Below, in pieces: positions 51,601 through 60,648 of a stretch of 64,000 nt of DNA (positions are counted from its first letter, which is position 1; each line of letters starts with the position of its first letter). The stretch is taken from NCBI GenBank assembly GCA_035763745.1, contig DASUAO010000021.1, positions 62,001 through 126,000 of the forward strand, written 5' to 3'. The notes below the pieces were generated by a model. That model ran no database searches and was not told where the DNA came from. It saw nothing but the letters and a program-made list of their open reading frames with translations. The DNA is from DASUAO01 sp035763745 (GTDB taxonomy: Bacteria > Actinomycetota > Acidimicrobiia > IMCC26256 > PALSA-555). A program made the translations under genes and the position numbers.

Positions 51601-53013
51601 GTGCCGCTCGTCCTCGGTGTCGCGTCATCGCCCCGTGGTGCCACCGTCGAGCTGCGCGACTCCGACGACGGTCGGGTCTACGGGACCGGGCGCGGATCGG
51701 TCCCCGTCGACGCCGTCTCGACCGTCGAGCAGGACCCGGCGCTCTGGTGGCAGGCGCTGGTGGACGCCCGCCACGACGCGGGTGGCGCCCTCGGGATCGC
51801 GGGCATCGCGGTGGCCGCGACGGTCCCCGGACTGGTCCTGGTCGACGCGAACGGTCGGCTGCTCCGGCCGGCGCGCCTCCCCGGCGGGCGCGCGGCCGAG
51901 CCGGATGTCCGCGCGCTGGTGGATCGGCTGGGTCCCACCGACTGGTGCGCGGCCACGGGCTCGGTTCCCGACGCCGCGGCCGCGATCGCGCAGCTGGCCT
52001 GGTTGCGTCGATCCGAGCCCGACGCGTACGCCCGCGTCGCCGGGGTGCTCGCGCCGCCCGACTGGCTCACGTTCCGTCTCGGTCGTCGGGCCGTCACCGA
52101 TCGCGGCGCCGCATCGACGACGGGCTTCTGGTCGCCTCGTGAGGAGCAGTGGCGCGCGGACCTCCTCGCGCTGGTCGACGACCAGCGCGACTGGGGTGCA
52201 TGCCTGCCGAGAGTGATTGCTCCGGGGGAGCCGGCGGGTGACCGCGACGGCGTGCTGATCGCGGCCGGCACCGGGGACGTCATGAGCGCGGCCGTGGGCC
52301 TCGGTCTCGCTCCTCACGACGTCGGTATCTCGCTCGGTTCGCCGAGCGCGGTCTTCGCGCTCCGTGAGCGACCCACGGCGGATCGGACGGGCTCCGTGCG
52401 TGGGTTCGCCGGCGTGAGTCAGTTCCTCCCCTGCGCTCCGACCCTCGACGTCGACACCGCGATCGGGTCGTTCACTCGCCTCCTCGGGGTGGAACGCACG
52501 CACTTCGACCGCCTCGCGCTCCATGCCCCGCTCGGGGCGAACGGGATGGTGTTCGTGCCCCCCGCGCGGACCGGTGGTACCGGTGCTCTCGCCGGGATCC
52601 CCGACGACGTCGGTCCGGAGCTGATCGCCCGTGCGGTGCTCGAAGGTGTTGCGTGCGCAGTGCTCGACGCCCTCGACGACCTGCGTGCTGCCGACGTACC
52701 GATCGGCGGGACCCTCTCCCTGATCGGCGACCCCACGCCCTCTCGCGCGTTCGCGCAGCTCCTCGCCGACCTCGCACAACGACCGGTCGCGGTCCCCACG
52801 GGCGATCGCGTGGCCACGGGCGCGTGCGTCCTCGCAGCATCGGTCGTGACCGGCCGGCCGGCCGACGAGGTCGCGGCGGCATGGCGGCTCGGGGAGGCCC
52901 GCGTGTTCGAGCCCGACGCACGGGCTTTGGGAGCCGACGTGCGTGCGCAGGTGCAGCACGCATGGGCGCGCGTGCGGGGCGACGAACGGGATGCCCCGGA
53001 GGGGTCGACCTAG
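51601..53013 (+). CDS. FGGY-like carbohydrate kinase, divergent active site
   Basis: A 470-aa protein of the xylulokinase fold: VDAVSTVEQDPALWWQAL, GIAGIAVAATVPGLVLVDANGRLLRPA, LAPPDWLTFRLGRRAVTDRGAASTTGFW. Yet key positions deviate: the N-terminal substrate/ATP loop is ASSPRGATVEL rather than D-x-STQS-x-K, the usual S-L-G-T-S-G is ISLGSPSAV, and the PYLDGER-type segment is PPARTGGTG. It may be a non-catalytic or redirected kinase. GTG 51601 is chosen; a TAGTGT box lies at 51539-51544. The TAG shares a CTAG with the next gene. Confidence 0.82.
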   Translation: MPLVLGVASSPRGATVELRDSDDGRVYGTGRGSVPVDAVSTVEQDPALWWQALVDARHDAGGALGIAGIAVAATVPGLVLVDANGRLLRPARLPGGRAAEPDVRALVDRLGPTDWCAATGSVPDAAAAIAQLAWLRRSEPDAYARVAGVLAPPDWLTFRLGRRAVTDRGAASTTGFWSPREEQWRADLLALVDDQRDWGACLPRVIAPGEPAGDRDGVLIAAGTGDVMSAAVGLGLAPHDVGISLGSPSAVFALRERPTADRTGSVRGFAGVSQFLPCAPTLDVDTAIGSFTRLLGVERTHFDRLALHAPLGANGMVFVPPARTGGTGALAGIPDDVGPELIARAVLEGVACAVLDALDDLRAADVPIGGTLSLIGDPTPSRAFAQLLADLAQRPVAVPTGDRVATGACVLAASVVTGRPADEVAAAWRLGEARVFEPDARALGADVRAQVQHAWARVRGDERDAPEGST

Positions 53014-53549
53014 GAGCCGTCCGTTCCCGAGTCCTGTGCAGTGGACTCGCGTGTGGCGGCGCGGGCGCGGCGGCGACGGTGCCACGCGAGCCCGCCTTCG
53101 AGCGCCGCGAGGATCGTGTCGTTGTCGCGCGAGATCCGGCGGTGGACCCAGCGTTCGAGGCCGAGCCGCCGGAACCACGGGTTGAACGCCTCGTACGTCT
53201 CCTCGAAGTGCACCCGCGTGCGCCCGTCACCGAGGTCCTCGAGCCGAGTGTGCCCGGTCGCCCGTGACCACAGGGGCTTGCCGACCGCGTCGTAGCGCCA
53301 CGACTCGGGTGGTCGGACCTCGGTGAGCCACTCCCACGACTGACCGACCCCACCCGAGCCGAGGACGCGGGGGACGGGGAAGTGACAGTGACGCACGAGA
53401 CCCTCGCCGACCTCGTCGCCGGGATGGAGGATGTCGATGCGCGTGGCGACGTCGCGCGGCTGGGGTCGGTCGTCTGCTCGGTACCAGAACAGCTCCCACA
53501 CCTCTTCGCGCGGGGCGTCGACGTCGATCGAGTACGTGTGGCGCTGCAT
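53010..53549 (-). CDS. SRPBCC (START/Bet v 1-like) protein
   Basis: A 179-aa protein beginning HTYSIDVDAPREEVWELFW, the usual start of polyketide-cyclase-like SRPBCC proteins; GQSWEWLTEVRPPESWRYDAVG and RTRVHFEETYEAFNPWFRRL complete the fold. It likely binds a small hydrophobic ligand. Its ATG shares one base with the stop of the upstream VOC gene (TGATG), so the pair is co-translated. Confidence 0.82.
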   Translation of the reverse strand: MQRHTYSIDVDAPREEVWELFWYRADDRPQPRDVATRIDILHPGDEVGEGLVRHCHFPVPRVLGSGGVGQSWEWLTEVRPPESWRYDAVGKPLWSRATGHTRLEDLGDGRTRVHFEETYEAFNPWFRRLGLERWVHRRISRDNDTILAALEGGLAWHRRRRARAATRESTAQDSGTDGS

Positions 53550-53935
53550 CAGCCCTCGTTCTCCGGGTGCAAAGCATGGTCCCACTCGACGAGGCAGAAC
53601 TCGTTCCCTGCCGGGTCCTGCATCACCTGGAACCGCCCGTCGTCCTCCTCGACGACGTCGCCGACGGCGGTGGCGCCGAGCTCGACGGTTCGGGTGATCG
53701 CGGCCGTGATCCCACGGACGTTCACGTCGAGATGCAGGCGGTTCTTCCCGACCTTGCCTTCGGGCACCACCTGGAACGCGAGGTGCGGTCCGCCCGGCGT
53801 GACCGGCTCGAGCGAGATCCAGGTGGCGTCCCGGGACCGGACCGACGTCCCGAGGACGGCCGACCAGAACTCGACGAGCGGCTCGGGGTCGTTGCAGTCG
53901 ACCGCCACGACGTCGAGAGTCCCGATCGGCTCCAC
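53549..53935 (-). CDS. VOC family protein
   Basis: A 128-aa glyoxalase-like protein: GTLDVVAVDCNDPEPLVEFWSAVLG, HLAFQVVPEGKVGKNRLHLDV, VMQDPAGNEFCLVEW. The start is GTG 53935, supported by a TACGCT box 7 nt upstream. It is divergent from cystathionine beta-synthase with only 44 bp between the starts. Reaction unknown. Confidence 0.82.
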   Translation of the reverse strand: MEPIGTLDVVAVDCNDPEPLVEFWSAVLGTSVRSRDATWISLEPVTPGGPHLAFQVVPEGKVGKNRLHLDVNVRGITAAITRTVELGATAVGDVVEEDDGRFQVMQDPAGNEFCLVEWDHALHPENEG

Positions 53936-53942
53936 GCAGGGC

Positions 53943-53973
53943 AGCGTAGGCCGCGACGCGTGCCGGGTACCGT
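53943..53973. promoter_or_regulatory. Back-to-back leaderless promoters (VOC/SRPBCC and cystathionine beta-synthase)
   Basis: On the minus strand TACGCT (53943-53948) is 7 nt before GTG 53935; on the plus strand TACCGT (53968-53973) is 6 nt before GTG 53980. Two divergent transcripts thus start 45 bp apart. Confidence 0.5.
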
Positions 53974-53979
53974 GGTCCC

Positions 53980-55401
53980 GTGACCACACCCCGCGGCGGC
54001 GACTCCGGCGAACCGCAGATCGCCGACTCGCTCCTCGACCTCGTCGGCAACACGCCGCTCGTTCGACTCAAGCGCGTGGGCGCCGACCTCGCCTGCGATC
54101 TCGTCGCGAAGGTCGAGATGCTCAACCCGGGTGGGAGCGTGAAGGACCGACCCGCGATCGCGATGATCGACGCGGCCGAACGGTCGGGCGAGCTCGTCCC
54201 TGGCGGGACGATCGTCGAGCCGACGTCCGGCAACACCGGGGTCGGGCTCGCCATCGTCGCCGCACAACGCGGGTACCGGTGCGTCTTCGTGATGTCCGAC
54301 AAGATGAGCGACGAGAAGGTCGCGCTCCTGCGCGCGTACGGCGCCGAGGTGGTCGTGTGCCCGACCGCGGTTCCGCCCGAGCACCCCGATTCGTACTACT
54401 CCGTCGCCGACCGGCTCACCGCGGAGATCCCGAACGCCTACCGCCCCAACCAGTACTACAACCAGGCCAACCCGGCCGAGCACGAGCGCACCACCGGTCC
54501 GGAGATCTGGGAGCAGACGGCCGGCCGCATCACCCACTTCGTCGCCGGAATCGGGACCGGTGGGACGATCACGGGTGTGGCGCGGTACTTGAAGGCGCAG
54601 AACCCCGACATCCAGATCATCGGTGCCGACCCCGAGGGCTCGGTCTACTCGGGCGGCACCGGTCGGCCCTACCTGGTCGAGGGGGTGGGTGAGGACTTCT
54701 GGCCGCCCACGCACGACCACTCGCTCGTCGACCGGACGATCCTCGTCACCGACACCGAGTCGTTCCACGCGGCCCGGCGGGTCACTCGTGAGGAGGGCCT
54801 GCTGATCGGGGGCTCGTGCGGGACCGCCGTGCACGCCGCGCTCGTGGTCGGCGCCGATCTCGGCCCCGAGCACCTCGTCGTCGTGCTCCTCCCCGACTCC
54901 GGACGGGGCTACCTCTCGAAGATCTACAACGACGAGTGGATGATGCGCTTCGGCTTCTTGCGCGCCGACGGCCCCACCGTCGGCGACGTGCTCGACGCGA
55001 AGGGCGTGGCCGACCGCGACGAGGCGATCCCGAACCTCGTGCTGGTGACCCCCGACGAGCCGGCCCGGCGCGGATTCTCGCTGATGCGCGACCTCGGGGT
55101 CTCGCAGGTGATCGTGAGCGTGAGCAAGGAGCAGCCGCTCGCTGCCAAGGAGGTGAGCGGGACACTCTCGGAGCTCGAGCTCATGGACAAGGCGTTCCGG
55201 GACCCGTCCGTGCTCGATCGCCCCGCGGCGGAGGTGATGGAGCCCGCCATGCCGATGGTCGGGATCGGCGAGACCGTCAGCGACGTCGTCGACCGGCTCG
55301 ACACCGCGTCGTCGGTCCTGGTGCTCGACGGTGGTCACCCGATCGGCGTGGTGACCCGCTCCGACGTGCTCAGCTTCCTCGCCGCGCGTTCCCCGGGATA
55401 G
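53980..55401 (+). CDS. Cystathionine beta-synthase (PLP enzyme with CBS domains)
   Basis: A 473-aa enzyme that joins homocysteine to serine or O-acetylserine. PLP lysine in MLNPGGSVKDRPA, the phosphate loop in EPTSGNTGVGLA, GIGTGGTITGVARYLK and DSGRGYLSKIYND follow. Residues about 340-470 form a pair of CBS domains (VLDRPAAEVMEPAMPMVGI, SSVLVLDGGHPIGVVTRSDVLSFL) that usually bind S-adenosylmethionine or AMP. It is followed 11 nt downstream by cystathionine gamma-synthase/lyase. Confidence 0.95.
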   Translation: MTTPRGGDSGEPQIADSLLDLVGNTPLVRLKRVGADLACDLVAKVEMLNPGGSVKDRPAIAMIDAAERSGELVPGGTIVEPTSGNTGVGLAIVAAQRGYRCVFVMSDKMSDEKVALLRAYGAEVVVCPTAVPPEHPDSYYSVADRLTAEIPNAYRPNQYYNQANPAEHERTTGPEIWEQTAGRITHFVAGIGTGGTITGVARYLKAQNPDIQIIGADPEGSVYSGGTGRPYLVEGVGEDFWPPTHDHSLVDRTILVTDTESFHAARRVTREEGLLIGGSCGTAVHAALVVGADLGPEHLVVVLLPDSGRGYLSKIYNDEWMMRFGFLRADGPTVGDVLDAKGVADRDEAIPNLVLVTPDEPARRGFSLMRDLGVSQVIVSVSKEQPLAAKEVSGTLSELELMDKAFRDPSVLDRPAAEVMEPAMPMVGIGETVSDVVDRLDTASSVLVLDGGHPIGVVTRSDVLSFLAARSPG

Positions 55402-55412
55402 GCCGGCGGGAG

Positions 55413-56585
55413 ATGAGCGACTTCGACGGGACCGAATTCGAGCATGCCGGCTTCGAGACGCGTGCGATCCACGTCGGTCAGGACCCCGATCCGGTCACCG
55501 GCGCCGTCGTCACGCCGATCAGCCTCGCGACGACGTTCGCCCAGGACGAGGTCGGCAAGCACGGTGGCTTCGAGTACGCGCGCACCGGCAACCCCACGCG
55601 CCGGGCGCTGGAGACGTGCGTCGCATCGCTGGAAGGTGCCGCGCACGGCCTCGCGTTCGCCAGCGGGATGGCTGCCGAGGACACGGTGCTGCGCGCGCTC
55701 GTCGGGCCGGGAGACCACGTGGTCATCCCCAACGACGCGTACGGCGGCACGTACCGGCTCGTGGCCCGGGTCTTCGCGGCGATGGGCGTGGAGTGGACGG
55801 CCGCCGATCCCAACGAAGCCGACGAACTCGCCGGTGCGATGCGGCCGCGCACCAAGGTCGTGTGGGTCGAGACGCCGACCAACCCGATGCTCACCGTCGT
55901 CGACATCGCCGCGGTCGCCGAGGTCGCCCACGCGGCCGGGGCGCGGCTGGTCGTCGACAACACCTTCGCCACGCCGTACCTCCAGACCCCGCTCGCCGAG
56001 GGTGCCGACGTCGTCGTCCACTCGAGCACGAAGTACCTCGGCGGCCACTCCGACGTCGTCGGGGGTTTCGTGGCCACGAACGACGCGGGGGTCGCCGAGC
56101 AGCTGGCGTTCCTCCAGAACGCCGTCGGCGCGGTGCCCTCGCCGTTCGACTGCTACCTCGTGCTGCGCGGCGTGAAGACGCTCGGCGTCCGGATGGAGCG
56201 CCACGGTGCTGCCGCGGCAGCGGTCGTGGACATGCTCGAGGCGCACCCTGCGGTTGCCCGGGTGCTGTACCCGGGGTTGACCGGGCATCCCGGGCACGAG
56301 GTGGCGCAGCGTCAGATGCGAGGCTTCGGGGGGATGGTGAGCTTCCTCGCCGCGGGCGGAGAGGACGCCGCGCTCGCCGCCGTCGCGGCGACGAGGGTGT
56401 TCACGCTCGCCGAGTCCCTCGGGGCAGTGGAGTCGCTGATCGAGCACCCGGCTCGGATGACCCACGCATCGGCCGTCGACTCGCCGCTCGCCGTCGATCC
56501 CGCACTGGTGCGACTCTCCGTCGGCCTCGAGTCGATCGACGATCTCGTCACCGACCTCCGAGGAGCGCTCGACTCCGTCACGTAG
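55413..56585 (+). CDS. Cystathionine gamma-synthase/gamma-lyase family PLP enzyme
   Basis: A 390-aa Cys/Met-metabolism PLP enzyme. The PLP lysine is in VVHSSTKYLGGHSDVVGG; FETRAIHVGQDPDPVTGAVVTPI and FEYARTGNPTRRALE are family signatures; DNTFATPYLQTPL and RLSVGLESIDDL complete it. Next to a beta-synthase, gamma-lyase in reverse transsulfuration is likely, but synthase and lyase cannot be separated here. ATG 55413 closely follows GGCGGGAG. Confidence 0.93.
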   Translation: MSDFDGTEFEHAGFETRAIHVGQDPDPVTGAVVTPISLATTFAQDEVGKHGGFEYARTGNPTRRALETCVASLEGAAHGLAFASGMAAEDTVLRALVGPGDHVVIPNDAYGGTYRLVARVFAAMGVEWTAADPNEADELAGAMRPRTKVVWVETPTNPMLTVVDIAAVAEVAHAAGARLVVDNTFATPYLQTPLAEGADVVVHSSTKYLGGHSDVVGGFVATNDAGVAEQLAFLQNAVGAVPSPFDCYLVLRGVKTLGVRMERHGAAAAAVVDMLEAHPAVARVLYPGLTGHPGHEVAQRQMRGFGGMVSFLAAGGEDAALAAVAATRVFTLAESLGAVESLIEHPARMTHASAVDSPLAVDPALVRLSVGLESIDDLVTDLRGALDSVT

Positions 56586-56642
56586 TTGCCGGGTCGGGAC
56601 AAGGCGGGCAGTCTGGTCCGCAGATGGATCGAGGGAGGTGCC

Positions 56643-56942
56643 ATGAAGTTCGTGCAGATCATCGAGTTCACGACGTCGAAGGCCGACGAGGTGGCCAAGC
56701 TGGACGAGGACTGGATCGCGGCGACCAAGGGCAAGACGACCGCGACCCGCGTGCTGCGGTGCGTCGACCGCAACGACCCGACCCGTCAGTTCACGATCGT
56801 GGAGTTCCCGTCCTACGACGCAGCGATGAAGAACTCCGAGATGCCGGAGACGGGAGCGATGGCCGAGAAGATGGCCGCGCTCTGCGACGGGCCACCGACG
56901 TTCTACGACCTGGACGTGACCGAGAGCCGCGACCTCGGCTGA
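56643..56942 (+). CDS. Small dimeric alpha/beta-barrel-like hypothetical protein
   Basis: A 99-aa protein. KFVQIIEFTTSKADEVAKLDEDWI and RQFTIVEFPSYDAAMKNSEMPET suggest a ferredoxin-like (ABM/EthD-type) fold. GGAGGGAGGTGCC precedes the ATG, a very strong ribosome-binding site. Function unknown; probably stable and abundant. Confidence 0.75.
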   Translation: MKFVQIIEFTTSKADEVAKLDEDWIAATKGKTTATRVLRCVDRNDPTRQFTIVEFPSYDAAMKNSEMPETGAMAEKMAALCDGPPTFYDLDVTESRDLG

Positions 56943-56969
56943 GGTCGGGCCGGCCGGGGAGACCGGCTC

Positions 56970-57731
56970 CTACGGCTGGCTGGCGAGGCGGCGCTGCTTG
57001 AACTGGGCGCGGATGTAGTCGCGGTTCATCAGCGCGATGAAGTCGATCGAGATCTCCTTCGGGCACGCGGCTTCGCACTCGCCGTGGTTCGTGCACGAGC
57101 CGAACCACCGCTCCATCTCGTCGACCATCGCGATGGTGCGGTTCCACCGCTCCGGCTGCCCCTGCGGAAGCAGGTTCAGGTGCTCGAGCTTCGCGGCGGT
57201 GAAGAGCTGCGCCGCGCTGTTGGGGCATGCGGCGACGCACGCGCCGCACCCGATGCACGCGGCGGCGTCCATCGCGGTGTCGGACACCTCCTTGGGCACG
57301 AGGATCAGGTTCGCGTCGGGTGCAGTGCCGGTGGGGGCGGTGATGTAGCCGCCGGCCTCGACGATGCGGTCGAACGACGACCGGTCGACGCAGAGGTCCT
57401 TCAGGATGGGGAACGCCCGGGCCCGCCACGGCTCGACGGTGATGTGCGCACCGTCCTCGAACTTGCGCATGTGCAGCTGACAGGTGGCGGTGCCCAGCTC
57501 GGGGCCGTGGGGCCGTCCGTTGATCATCATCGAGCACGATCCGCAGATGCCCTCACGGCAGTCGTGGTCGAACGCGACCGGCTCCACGTCGTCGACGATG
57601 AGCCGGTCGTTGAGCACGTCGAAGAGCTCGAGGATCGACATGTCGGGGCTCACGTCGTCGACGTCGTAGGACTCGAAGGCGCCGGGCGCGTCCGGTCCCT
57701 GCTGTCGCCAGACCTTGAGGGTGACCTTCAC
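56970..57731 (-). CDS. sdhB: Succinate dehydrogenase iron-sulfur subunit
   Basis: A 253-aa subunit carrying three Fe-S clusters. The [2Fe-2S] site is HDCREGICGSCSMMINGRPHGP with a later cysteine in ATCQLHM; the 4Fe-4S/3Fe-4S motifs are CIGCGACVAACPNSA, and CTNHGECEAACPKEIS. The start is GTG 57731, 13 nt after sdhA. Transfers electrons from SdhA to the quinone at SdhC. Confidence 0.96.
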   Translation of the reverse strand: MKVTLKVWRQQGPDAPGAFESYDVDDVSPDMSILELFDVLNDRLIVDDVEPVAFDHDCREGICGSCSMMINGRPHGPELGTATCQLHMRKFEDGAHITVEPWRARAFPILKDLCVDRSSFDRIVEAGGYITAPTGTAPDANLILVPKEVSDTAMDAAACIGCGACVAACPNSAAQLFTAAKLEHLNLLPQGQPERWNRTIAMVDEMERWFGSCTNHGECEAACPKEISIDFIALMNRDYIRAQFKQRRLASQP

Positions 57732-57744
57732 CGTGGGGCTGCTC

Positions 57745-59682
57745 CTACTTGTAGGACCGCTGGGCGAGCTGGACGGCCTCGAACTCGAGGTCCTCCTTGT
57801 GCAGCGTGGGCTTCGCGAGGTCGCCCGAGTACTCCCACGCGGCGACGTATGCGAACTCGTCGTCGTTGCGGAGGGCCTCGCCTTCCTCGGTCTGGTGCTC
57901 GACCCGGAAGTGCCCACCGCAGCTCTCTTCTCGATGCAGCGCGTCGCGCACCATGAGCTCGCCGAACTCGAAGAAGTCCTCGACCCGACCTGCCTTCTCG
58001 AGCGACTGGTTCAACGACTCACCGTCGCCGATCACCTTCACGTCGCGGTGGAACTCGTCTCGGAGCGCCGGGAGGTCGGTGAGCGCCTGCCCGAGCGACT
58101 CCTTGCTGCGGGCCATGCCGCACTGGTCCCAGAGGATCTTCCCGAGCTCGCGGTGGAAGTCGTCGACGGTGCGGGTCCCGTTGACCGAGAGCAGGGACTG
58201 CACACGGTCGTTGACCTCGGCCTCGACCGTCGCGAACGCAGGGTCGTCGGTCGGGACCGGGTCCTCACCGAGCTGTGGTGCGAGGTAGTCGCCGATGGTC
58301 GCCGGGAGTACGAAGTAGCCGTCGGCGAGGCCCTGCATCAGTGCGCTCGCACCCAGGCGGTTGGCGCCGTGGTCCGAGAAGTTCGCCTCGCCGAGCACGT
58401 AGAGCCCGGGGACGTTGCTCATCAGGTTGTAGTCGACCCAGAGCCCGCCCATCGTGTAATGGACCGCGGGGTAGATGCGCATCGGCATCTGGTACGGGTC
58501 CTCGCCGGTGATCCGGTCGTACATCTGGAAGAGGTTCCCGTAGCGCTCCTCGATGGCGTGGCGACCGAGCCGAGCGGTGGCCTCGGCGAAGTCGAGGTAC
58601 ACCCCGTTCTTGCGCGCGCCGACCCCACGACCGTCGTCGACCTCCTTCTTGGCGGCGCGCGAGGCGACGTCGCGGGGGACGAGGTTGCCGAACGCCGGGT
58701 AGCGGCGCTCGAGGTAGTAGTCGCGCTCGCTCTCGGGGATCTCCGCGGCCGGGCGCGGGTCGTCGGCCTGCGCCGGGACCCAGATCCGGCCGTCGTTGCG
58801 GAGGGACTCGCTCATCAGCGTGAGCTTCGACTGGAAGTCGTCGCTCGCGGGGATGCACGTCGGGTGGATCTGGGTGTAGCAGGGGTTCGCGAACGCGGCG
58901 CCGCGCCGGTGGGCCCTCCAGATCGCAGAGGCGTTCGAGTTCTTCGCGTTCGTCGACAGGTAGAAGGCGTTCCCGTAGCCGCCGGTGGCCAGCACGACCG
59001 CGTGACCCGAGAACGACCGCACCTCACCCGACACGAGGTCGCGGGTGACGACACCGACCGCGCGTCCGTCGGCCAGGACGAGGTCGAGCATCTCGGTGCG
59101 CGGGTGCAGCGACACGTTGCCGAGGTGCACCTGGCGGGCGAGGGCCTGGTAGGCGCCGAGGAGGAGCTGCTGACCGGTCTGGCCGCGTGCGTAGAACGTG
59201 CGCGAGACCTGGGCGCCACCGAAGCTCCGGTTGTCGAGGAGCCCGCCGTACTCGCGGGCGAACGGGACCCCCTGGGCGACGCACTGGTCGATGATGTTGA
59301 CGCTCAGCTGGGCGAGGCGGTGCACGTTGGCCTCACGGGCGCGGTAGTCGCCGCCCTTGACCGTGTCGTAGAAGAGCCGGTGCACGCTGTCGCCGTCGTT
59401 GCGGTAGTTCTTCGCCGCGTTGATCCCGCCCTGGGCCGCGATGCTGTGGGCGCGCCGGGGCGAGTCGTGGAAGGTGAGCAGCTCGACCTCGTAGCCGAGC
59501 TCGCCGAGGGTCGCCGCGGCGGAGGCTCCCGCGAGGCCGCTTCCGACGACGACCACCTTGAACTTCCGGCGGTTCGACGGGTTGACGAGCTTCACCGAGA
59601 ACTTGTGGTTGTCCCACTTCTCGGCGAGAGGACCCTCGGGGATGCGGGCGTCGAGGTCGCCCACCTTCGTCGCGGGGCTCAT
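57745..59682 (-). CDS. sdhA: Succinate dehydrogenase flavoprotein subunit
   Basis: A 645-aa FAD subunit, of the long non-classical type. FAD dinucleotide motif VVVVGSGLAGASAAATLGELG; the flavin-linking His is in SPRRAHSIAAQGGINA; active-site RTFYARGQTGQQ and HPTCIP follow. ATG 59682 overlaps the sdhC stop (ATGA). Its length and the single cytochrome b subunit resemble the type found in actinobacteria and Bacillus. Confidence 0.96.
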   Translation of the reverse strand: MSPATKVGDLDARIPEGPLAEKWDNHKFSVKLVNPSNRRKFKVVVVGSGLAGASAAATLGELGYEVELLTFHDSPRRAHSIAAQGGINAAKNYRNDGDSVHRLFYDTVKGGDYRAREANVHRLAQLSVNIIDQCVAQGVPFAREYGGLLDNRSFGGAQVSRTFYARGQTGQQLLLGAYQALARQVHLGNVSLHPRTEMLDLVLADGRAVGVVTRDLVSGEVRSFSGHAVVLATGGYGNAFYLSTNAKNSNASAIWRAHRRGAAFANPCYTQIHPTCIPASDDFQSKLTLMSESLRNDGRIWVPAQADDPRPAAEIPESERDYYLERRYPAFGNLVPRDVASRAAKKEVDDGRGVGARKNGVYLDFAEATARLGRHAIEERYGNLFQMYDRITGEDPYQMPMRIYPAVHYTMGGLWVDYNLMSNVPGLYVLGEANFSDHGANRLGASALMQGLADGYFVLPATIGDYLAPQLGEDPVPTDDPAFATVEAEVNDRVQSLLSVNGTRTVDDFHRELGKILWDQCGMARSKESLGQALTDLPALRDEFHRDVKVIGDGESLNQSLEKAGRVEDFFEFGELMVRDALHREESCGGHFRVEHQTEEGEALRNDDEFAYVAAWEYSGDLAKPTLHKEDLEFEAVQLAQRSYK

Positions 59683-60494
59683 CGGTTCACCGCCCCGGTC
59701 GTGATGAGGAGCGGCATGCTGATGTTCCCAACGGTGATGACGACGGCGAAGACGATCGCGAACGTGCGGCGCCACTGGTTCCAGCGGGGGTTGTTGAGCC
59801 CCAGGCTCTGGAACATCGACCAGAGTCCGTGGAAGAGGTGCAGCCCGAGCGCGAGCATCGCGACGATGTAGACCGCCGCGACGGGTTCCCGCTCGAACGA
59901 GTTGAAGAGGTTGTCGTAGACCTCGCCGCGGACGAAGTCGGGGTTCGCGTTCCCCCACGTGAGGTCCATGAGGTGGAAGATCACGAAGAGGGCGACGATG
60001 ATCCCGGTCCACCGCATGGTGCGCGACGCGAAGCTCGCGGCGGCGTAGTCGCGCTGGGACCGGTACCGGTCCGGGCGGGCCTTGCGGTTCATCTTGGTGA
60101 GCTGGGCGGCGGCGATGATGTGGATCGCGACCGCAGCGATCAGACCGATCCGCAGTCCCCAGAGCAGCACGGTGCGGGGGAACGCCGGCTCACCGAGATC
60201 GCGGAGCCATTCGGCGTACTCGTTGAGGTGCGACTCCCCGGTGAAGACCTTGAGGTTGCCGATCATGTGGGCGACGACGAAGCCGAACAGCGCGATGCCG
60301 CTGACCGCCATCAGCCACTTCTTCGCGACCGCCGACCGGTAGAACTCGACCAGGAACGGGGCGGAGCGGGTGGGCGGCGGGACCGGTTCGCCCGTCGACC
60401 GCGCGAGCCGCTCGGCCGCGTCGGCACCCTCGTGCTGCTCGGCCGTCGAGACGACCTCACCGTGGCCGACTGCGGTCCCTCCGGCCTTCGCCAT
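59679..60494 (-). CDS. sdhC: Succinate dehydrogenase cytochrome b subunit
   Basis: A 271-aa membrane anchor with five TM helices, binding two hemes b. Candidate heme ligands are histidines in VVAHMIGNLKVF, AAVAIHIIAAAQL, IFHLMDLTWG and ALGLHLFHGLW. The long hydrophilic N-terminus (about 45 aa) precedes KKWLMAVSGIALFGF. AGGAGG lies 6 nt before ATG 60494. It is the first gene of the sdhCAB operon and there is no sdhD. Confidence 0.93.
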   Translation of the reverse strand: MAKAGGTAVGHGEVVSTAEQHEGADAAERLARSTGEPVPPPTRSAPFLVEFYRSAVAKKWLMAVSGIALFGFVVAHMIGNLKVFTGESHLNEYAEWLRDLGEPAFPRTVLLWGLRIGLIAAVAIHIIAAAQLTKMNRKARPDRYRSQRDYAAASFASRTMRWTGIIVALFVIFHLMDLTWGNANPDFVRGEVYDNLFNSFEREPVAAVYIVAMLALGLHLFHGLWSMFQSLGLNNPRWNQWRRTFAIVFAVVITVGNISMPLLITTGAVNR

Positions 60495-60635
60495 CAACCC
60501 CTCCTGGGCCTCACCTCGCGCGCCCTCGATCGGGTCGACGCTATCGCCGGGCATGGTCCGGACGCCGACTCGGGGCACCGATCCCGGGGTGGCGGCCGGT
60601 GTGGTGGCGCCGGGGGACTCGGTCGCGGTCCCGGA

Positions 60636-60641
60636 TAACCT
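60636..60641 (+). promoter_or_regulatory. Putative leaderless -10 box for the MoxR-like gene
   Basis: TAACCT, then GCCGGGC, then ATG 60649. The VWA gene at 63774 has the same 7-nt spacer sequence. Confidence 0.5.
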
Positions 60642-60648
60642 GCCGGGC

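Noticed and set aside
57715..59871. 718-aa plus-strand open frame
   Set aside because: Antisense shadow of sdhA, which has full family motifs.
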